A DNA stretch of 64,000 bases, taken from the NCBI GenBank assembly GCA_963970005.1, contig CAXAMN010021385.1, positions 679,092 through 743,091 of the forward strand. The letters run 5' to 3'. Made by a program: the position numbers and the translations under genes. The stretch comes from Durusdinium trenchii (lineage: Eukaryota > Sar > Dinophyceae > Suessiales > Symbiodiniaceae). The notes under the pieces are model-generated. The model saw nothing but the letters and a program-made list of their open reading frames with translations. It ran no database searches and was not told where the DNA came from. Shown one piece after another: positions 58,617-64,000 of the stretch (position 1 is the stretch's first letter; every line of letters begins with the position of its first letter).

Positions 58617-59490
58617 ATGGTTGAAATCAAGTTTGAGATCCCGACAGACCCAACAAGCTGGATCATCGCTACAATCATCCTCTTTGTTGCAGTTTGTCTT
58701 TGTGTCTCTATAGTTGTTGCTGCAAGATGTGCCTGTCGACGGTGCAAATCGCGAGTTCAAGACTCGCAGCACTCACAACCAACTTGGCCAATGTCACCGA
58801 AAGCTCAGGCGGCTCGGCACGCACGGACGAACCGTGACGTTCCAAGCCCGACACTTTTAGCCCCCCCAATTGTCACCATCACCGATGCCATCACCTCTTT
58901 CTGCTCCACCCTCTCGACCAGTTGGAATCGACTCCATCGACAGATGCGGCCCACGATGCACAGCACCACCACATCCTCCTTTCGTGCCCACCGACTGCGG
59001 TCCACCGGAGCGGTCAGTTCCACTCAACTCGGACACTTTTCACCCGCGACCACGGCAACTGACCGACACATTCGGCCAATTTGGGCCACAGTCAACTCCA
59101 CCTCCTTTCCCACTCTCGCTGCAGGGTGGACTACAAACCTTCCCTGACCAGCCAACTACGAACCTGCCTTCTTTGACTTCTTGCTGTGCGCAGACAGCTG
59201 CAGAATGGACTTTGCCCATGCGCATTCGGCAAGAAACACCACCCTGGCACCCACACCCAGCAGAACACCTTTCAATGAGCTCTTGTTCATTCACAGAGAA
59301 CCAACCCCGCCAACCAACCGAAACACAGCCTGCGCCAAGCCTGCTGACACCTTCTTCCCCGCCTTCGATCCTGCAGACCGATTCCATAGTAGCGATGAAC
59401 CTACAAAGGCAACAACACCAGATGTCATACGACAGGATTCGGCGCATGGAACAGCCGTACGACAGCATTCGTCCGTGCCGCTGGGGCTGA
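58617..59490 (+). pseudogene. Array gene 6: single-pass membrane proline-rich protein with a frameshift
   Basis: Starts MVEIKFEIPTDPTSW, membrane segment about 16-38 ending in Cys/Ala, then the basic patch CACRRCKSR. The Pro-rich tail does not continue in this frame: past a run of seven C at 58,861-58,867 the original frame becomes Ser/Thr-rich and stops at 59,147, while the +1 frame is Pro-rich (PMPSPLSAPPSRP, PHPPFVPTDCGPPER) and open to 59,490. A one-base length difference in the C-run would join them into about 290 aa. This may be a sequencing or assembly error, a true inactivating indel, or frameshifting. It has no NP-x-A-P-R-I-G-R block and is the shortest long-tailed member. Confidence 0.55.
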
Positions 59491-61039
59491 GGCCCATGCC
59501 CATCAAAAGCTGAGTGCACAGGCACTGGATTGTTTGAGAAAGCACTTTCGACACAGATTGAACCCCTTGTCACTTCCAAAGATTTCAGTTTTGCACCAAT
59601 GGTGTCAAGAGCTCTGGCTGAAAGGGCCAAGATGGCTGTCCCGATAGATTTCAGCAGTGATCAGGTCGATCACTGGACTTTGAAAGGGGAAGGGATGCCG
59701 CGCATAGCGGGCACCGCATCTGAGCGTGGAGGCTTGAAGGCACCGCTCCGCAAATGAACTGCAGACAAGCAGGTACAACACCACGTCTGCATATTTTTGA
59801 AGGGTTCTCTGTCAAAGCACAGAGCCAAATGTCACGCAATCTACTACTGTTACATACTGTTACTCTATCCTGGTTCCATGAATGATTTATTGATAGTAGA
59901 ACGAGCCGCTTTGGCCTCCATACTGCATTCATGCACCAAACATGATTTGTGCCTGGTTTGACTTCCTTAATTAAGCTAGGAAATCTGTTTTGCTTGATGT
60001 AAGATGACGTGTGTGACTCGTCAGGATTGTCTAAGAAGGCCCCCAGCCCACCAGCTCGGCTCCGAGTGCATGTTTTGGCAAGCGGATCCACGTGCCTTCC
60101 GAAGACCAGATCTCCCATCTCCCAAGGAGATGTGTGCGTTCGGTGATCTAAGCGGCACTGAGATAGCCAAATGATCGACAAGACTGCTTCGACACCTCAA
60201 TCCAGCTTTATATACTGTATCCATCTGTGTCCTACGTTGTTGTTTTGTTTTATGATTTTTATTTTTTTTCGATTATGTTATAGTACTATTTTTTTGAAAA
60301 GGTTGATGGAGTTAGTTATTCGGCATTGCCCCATTGCCGGAGTTCAAACGAAGTTATATAGTTTATGCTACGTGTTTGGGATTTCAGAGGTGACAATTGA
60401 GTGAGCACCCCACCTATTCCCCCCAGTTGTCCTGTGTTTCACCTAACCATAATTACCAGGTAAAGACATGTTTTGTTTTGGCATGCCTTGGAAGGCTTGA
60501 TGCAGATCCGCCGTCAGTTCCTCAGCAAAGCTGACAGTGAATTTCTGGAAGCAAGTCGGTCTACATGATGCCTTTCATAGTGCAACCTGTTGCTTCTGAA
60601 TGGAGTATGCCCATCCACAAAGTCGGATCCGGATTCTGGTTTGATGACCACCCCACCCGATTTGAATCACAATCTTATGTATTTGATTAGAATTGATTAG
60701 ATAGATTATATAGATTGATCACTGTATACATGCTACCCGGGCCAAACGGATGTAAGGATCTTGAAGGCGACCCCTGAGCTTGCCAAGCACCTTCCATCAG
60801 GCGCATTGAATCAGCTCAGAATTCACCTCGTCTCAATCGAACTCAAGATGATGGCAAGAGGATGCTCCATTGGGTTGTGTTGCACTTTTCTTTTTGCCTT
60901 ATTGCCAGTTGCTTTGCATGGTGTGAAAGAGAAGTTGAGACTCGAGACACTTGTTATGATGGATAGAACAAAATCAATCTGGTCATGAGTTATTGCATTG
61001 ACTGAAGTGCGAAGTGACACAGAGTGCATTGCCTGCAAA
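59491..61039. other. Spacer between array genes 6 and 7
   Basis: A 75-codon frame follows gene 6 directly (59,530-59,757, contains VSRALAERAKMAVPIDF), with no similarity; it could be a lost C-terminal part of gene 6. A T-rich stretch lies near 60,236-60,300. Nothing else recognised. Confidence 0.4.
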
Positions 61040-61065
61040 AGCTGTTTCAGTGCTCTAGACTCAAG
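61040..61065 (+). promoter_or_regulatory. Very weak spliced-leader-like site upstream of array gene 7
   Basis: AGCTGTTTCAGTGCTC followed by TAGACTCAAG, about 52 bp before the ATG. Only AGC, TTT, GCTC and CTCAAG match. It is recorded because of its position and is not convincing alone. Confidence 0.2.
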
Positions 61066-61116
61066 AGTTTGGGAATGTAGAGCACAGAATGGAATGGCGC
61101 GGCATGGCTAGGCTTG

Positions 61117-64000
61117 ATGATTGAAACGTCGAACTCGATGAGCTGGATCATACCCTCAATCATCCTACTTGGATCCGTTGTGGTCTTGACTGTCGGTGCA
61201 ACTGCCACCATTTTGCTGTGCAGATATTGCAGGCTCCCGGAAGTGATTGTTGTACCAGACGCACCAGAGCCAAAGCCACATCCTCCTCTCCCAGTAATAT
61301 TGCCACCAAAAGAGCATGTCCCAGTCTTGTCAGCCATCCACTCTTCACCATCCACACTTGCACTCGGACCATACCCTGTGCAACAAGAACAGATGCCGCA
61401 CCCACATCCTCCTCCTGTCACAGTGGCGTTGCCAACACAGCCATTCCCAGTAAAGACCATGATGCCACCCCAGATTTACTTGCGGACAAACCGTCAAGTA
61501 CTCAATCGACCACCAAGCCCGGCCAGCCCAGCACGCTCAGCACGTGCCCAGTGCCTTCCAAGCCTTTCGCTTTCGACTCCAAAGTTATTACACGAAGCTC
61601 AAAGAGGTCATCAAAGTCGCGAACACCTCGATGCAGCGACAATCATCCCGCTGCGAAGAAGCGGGCAATCATCACATCCGCCAGGGCCGCCAGGGTCGAG
61701 TGGGCCTAGCATTCAACAAGATTGGCAGCTTCAATTGAGACGAAAGCCCCTTCCTCAGGAACTCATCCAGCCCTCAGTGGCTCTCTCGGGCCCTCTTGGT
61801 GAAGGACGAGACGTACTCCTGTTTTTGCGGCAGCCGCCGGTACACCCAGGATTGCCATTGACACATCCCCTTCCACACAGTCTAGTCACACCGGGTGTTC
61901 CGGTCGCAGAGGCCGTTTGGTCGCAGCTTGCAGGTTGCGCTTCCAGAGAGCGCGGTGCAGAGTTGGCGCAAGAAAGAACAGAGAAAGCAGTCCAACATGA
62001 TGGCATCGGGCCTACAACATCTCAAAGCCAATCGTACCACATTTTCTGCGAATTCAGCGAAGTGTCTCAGATGCTTCGCAAGATGCAACAGGCAGACATG
62101 TTCCCGATACGACGGCATCCACCCGAGACAAGATCAGCTGTGCTAGAGATTCTGGAGACACAAAGTTTGACTCCTTGTAAAAGTTCCTCATGTGTGGGAC
62201 TTCAGCCACGATGTCCTCCTGTGCAAAGCCTTTTTGTGAGCATTGGGAAGTTGAATCCTGCGCCTTTCACCGAAGTGCCACACTTGGTGATCAGGATTTT
62301 GAGTGCTCAGATACCTCAGCCAAGTCCAGAGGTTTGCTTCAGTCCAGCTGAGCCAACGATGCGAAGACTACAGGTTGAGCCACCAAGGACAGTGTTGGAA
62401 GCGGTGCAAGGGACTCAACAATTCCCCAGAGCAGTACTGAGAGCTCCAGTTTTGCCACTCCCTGGACGAAGTGGACCAACAAGGTACATTCTGCCAGAAG
62501 TATATGTGTTGGATGATCCAGTTCCGCATTCTTTGGTGCCTCGGAGCATTGCACTGCCAGACTCGGACCTGAGCTCGTTTCTTTCCTTTCCAGATCTGGG
62601 GATCAGGATCACTGAGACTGTCCTCGCACATCCGCTTTGGGGATCAGGCCCAACTCCGAGTTTCAATCCCTTCATGCCGAGGATAGGCAGACGAGAAGTT
62701 GAACCACAAGGACTAAGTTTTGGTGCATTCTGCAGAAGATTGGAGGAACCGAATACCTTCCCCCCACGACGAGATCTAGAGACAAGTTCAGCAGTTGTTC
62801 CAGAAATGCTGAGTGTGAGTACGACTCCTCGGAGAAGCTTTTTCTATGCTGGACATCAGCAACTTTGCCCTGCTGTGAAAGAACAACTCACACACAGCAT
62901 GGGAAGGCCATGTCCTGAACGTTTGACTGCTCTCCCACGCTTGGTGATCCCGATTAAGAGTTATGCTGGAGTTCCAATGCCAATTTCAACACTGCTTTTC
63001 AATCCACATGCACCAAGGATTGGCAGAATCGCCATTGCGGTCGAAGGAAAGGGATTTGGCACATCTTGCATGGCCGAACGGCGACAGGCACCTGAGACAA
63101 GAGCAACACCAGCGCTGGAGACACAAAGATTGACTCCTCGCAGAAGTTCCTCACGTTCGGGACATCGGCAGCTTTGTCCCCCTGTGCAGCATGTTGGCTG
63201 CATCATGGCGAAGCAGCCGCAAAATCCAGAACTTTTGGCTGCTTTGCCGTCCTTGGTGATCAGAACCATCCCAGGTGCCCGGCTGCCCAGGTGCCCGGCT
63301 CCAGCAGTAGGTTTTAATCCAAATGCGCCCAGGATTGGCAGAATATGGATTTTGCCACCAAGAACAGATTTGGAAGCTTTGCAACAAGGTGCTCCCAAAA
63401 TCCCACGAGCAACATTGAGAGCTGCGGTTTTGCCATTGCCTCAAGCTAGTCGACCAGGGAGGCACAGGCACTTGTGGCTTTCGGTCGAGGGTTTGACCTG
63501 TCCAACCTCTCAAGATCGATGCCTTAAGGAGACATCGATGTCCACCAAGTGGATGGATTTGACGCCACCTTTCGAGTGGAGACGGTTGAAACACGATGCC
63601 ACATTCGAACGGAGCCGCTCGATCCTTCCAGGTCCTTTGAAAGCTGCTCGTGCAAAGGTTCCTCTCAAGTCGCCATTACCAAGCTGGACTTGGCAACTGC
63701 CAATTTTGCAGCCACAACTACCATTCTCAACACAATCTGCAGTTCTTCCGCGATGCCCTTCCACAAGATCATCAAAGCAGAACCTCAATTGCCCGCCGCT
63801 TCGTTTAGTTGATTCCAACCCGCAGAAACCCATCAATCACCCTGGCAGCCAAATACTATGTTTGATGGTGGAAGTCCCTTGCTTGGTCCCAAAGACCCCG
63901 GCTTCCCGACACACAATGGGTTTGTACTGTCCGCAGTACCCAGCCCACTATCCAGCCTTGAGAAGATACAGAATCCAGATCCAACCCACAAGATCTGATG
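61117..64000 (+). CDS. Array gene 7: large membrane proline-rich protein, open to window end
   Basis: One frame stays open from the ATG at 61,117 to the last base, at least 961 codons, so the gene is 3'-truncated by the window. N-terminus MIETSNSMSWIIPSIILL, membrane segment about 11-35, CRYCR patch, then EVIVVPDAPEPKPHPPLP. The tail repeats the family module: HLVIRILSAQIP, then FNPFMPRIGRREVEPQG (near 62,661), LPRLVIPIKSYAG plus FNPHAPRIGRIAI (near 62,998), and LPSLVIRTIPGA plus FNPNAPRIGRIWILPPR (near 63,312). Also repeated are SLTPCKSSS/RLTPRRSSS followed by G-x-Q-x-x-C-P-P-V-Q and LRAPVLPLPG/LRAAVLPLPQ. This is the best template for defining the module. No stop, intron or frameshift seen. 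The start is the first in-frame ATG after the stop at 61,078. Confidence 0.8.
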   Translation, partial: MIETSNSMSWIIPSIILLGSVVVLTVGATATILLCRYCRLPEVIVVPDAPEPKPHPPLPVILPPKEHVPVLSAIHSSPSTLALGPYPVQQEQMPHPHPPPVTVALPTQPFPVKTMMPPQIYLRTNRQVLNRPPSPASPARSARAQCLPSLSLSTPKLLHEAQRGHQSREHLDAATIIPLRRSGQSSHPPGPPGSSGPSIQQDWQLQLRRKPLPQELIQPSVALSGPLGEGRDVLLFLRQPPVHPGLPLTHPLPHSLVTPGVPVAEAVWSQLAGCASRERGAELAQERTEKAVQHDGIGPTTSQSQSYHIFCEFSEVSQMLRKMQQADMFPIRRHPPETRSAVLEILETQSLTPCKSSSCVGLQPRCPPVQSLFVSIGKLNPAPFTEVPHLVIRILSAQIPQPSPEVCFSPAEPTMRRLQVEPPRTVLEAVQGTQQFPRAVLRAPVLPLPGRSGPTRYILPEVYVLDDPVPHSLVPRSIALPDSDLSSFLSFPDLGIRITETVLAHPLWGSGPTPSFNPFMPRIGRREVEPQGLSFGAFCRRLEEPNTFPPRRDLETSSAVVPEMLSVSTTPRRSFFYAGHQQLCPAVKEQLTHSMGRPCPERLTALPRLVIPIKSYAGVPMPISTLLFNPHAPRIGRIAIAVEGKGFGTSCMAERRQAPETRATPALETQRLTPRRSSSRSGHRQLCPPVQHVGCIMAKQPQNPELLAALPSLVIRTIPGARLPRCPAPAVGFNPNAPRIGRIWILPPRTDLEALQQGAPKIPRATLRAAVLPLPQASRPGRHRHLWLSVEGLTCPTSQDRCLKETSMSTKWMDLTPPFEWRRLKHDATFERSRSILPGPLKAARAKVPLKSPLPSWTWQLPILQPQLPFSTQSAVLPRCPSTRSSKQNLNCPPLRLVDSNPQKPINHPGSQILCLMVEVPCLVPKTPASRHTMGLYCPQYPAHYPALRRYRIQIQPTRSD

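Noticed and set aside
58395..59147. 250-codon frame as an independent gene
   Set aside because: Only the part from the ATG at 58,617 to the C-run fits the array family; the upstream part has no similarity and the Ser/Thr-rich end is the wrong-frame reading of the Pro-rich tail.

Overview
The window looks like nuclear DNA of a dinoflagellate, most likely Symbiodiniaceae-like. Conserved eukaryotic proteins are split into many short exons. Several introns, placed by keeping conserved protein blocks in frame, start with GC or GA instead of GT and end in AG. Every supportable gene lies on the + strand. Two minisatellite families recur through introns and spacers, and decayed copies of the dinoflagellate spliced-leader (SL) core precede several genes. 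All exon boundaries were placed by eye from reading frame and family similarity.

Left and middle part (1-41 kb): intron-rich genes. In order: a Gfo/Idh/MocA-family oxidoreductase (about 1.4-5.5 kb), a UPF1-like SF1 helicase (7.3-11.5 kb), a calpain-7/PalB-type cysteine protease (14.3-19.1 kb), an orphan exon cluster (19.9-21.1 kb), a TMEM53/DUF829 alpha/beta hydrolase (21.5-23.7 kb), an orphan exon cluster (24.5-25.5 kb), and a PDE12-like EEP-fold phosphodiesterase (26.5-37 kb). A large intron of the PDE12-like gene holds a 0.7 kb direct duplication, minisatellites and a separate Trp-rich coding cluster. Two more unrecognised exon clusters follow (37.6-41.3 kb).

Right part (42-64 kb): a co-oriented array of seven genes, each readable without introns (one needs a one-base frame correction). 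Each encodes a short N-terminus, one membrane segment often preceded by Trp, a basic stop-transfer patch and a long proline-rich tail. The five longest share blocks I do not recognise from any named family: K-x-x-W-P, P-G-P-F, P-N-L-A-x-P, L-P-[RHQ]-L-V, and above all N-P-x-A-P-R-[IV]-G-R. Three to four genes have a recognisable SL-like relic 50-85 bp upstream of the ATG, and the other three have weaker candidates at the same place. This fits an ancestor that entered the genome as a processed, trans-spliced cDNA and was then tandemly duplicated. This array is the best candidate for something undescribed. The last member stays open to the end of the window.
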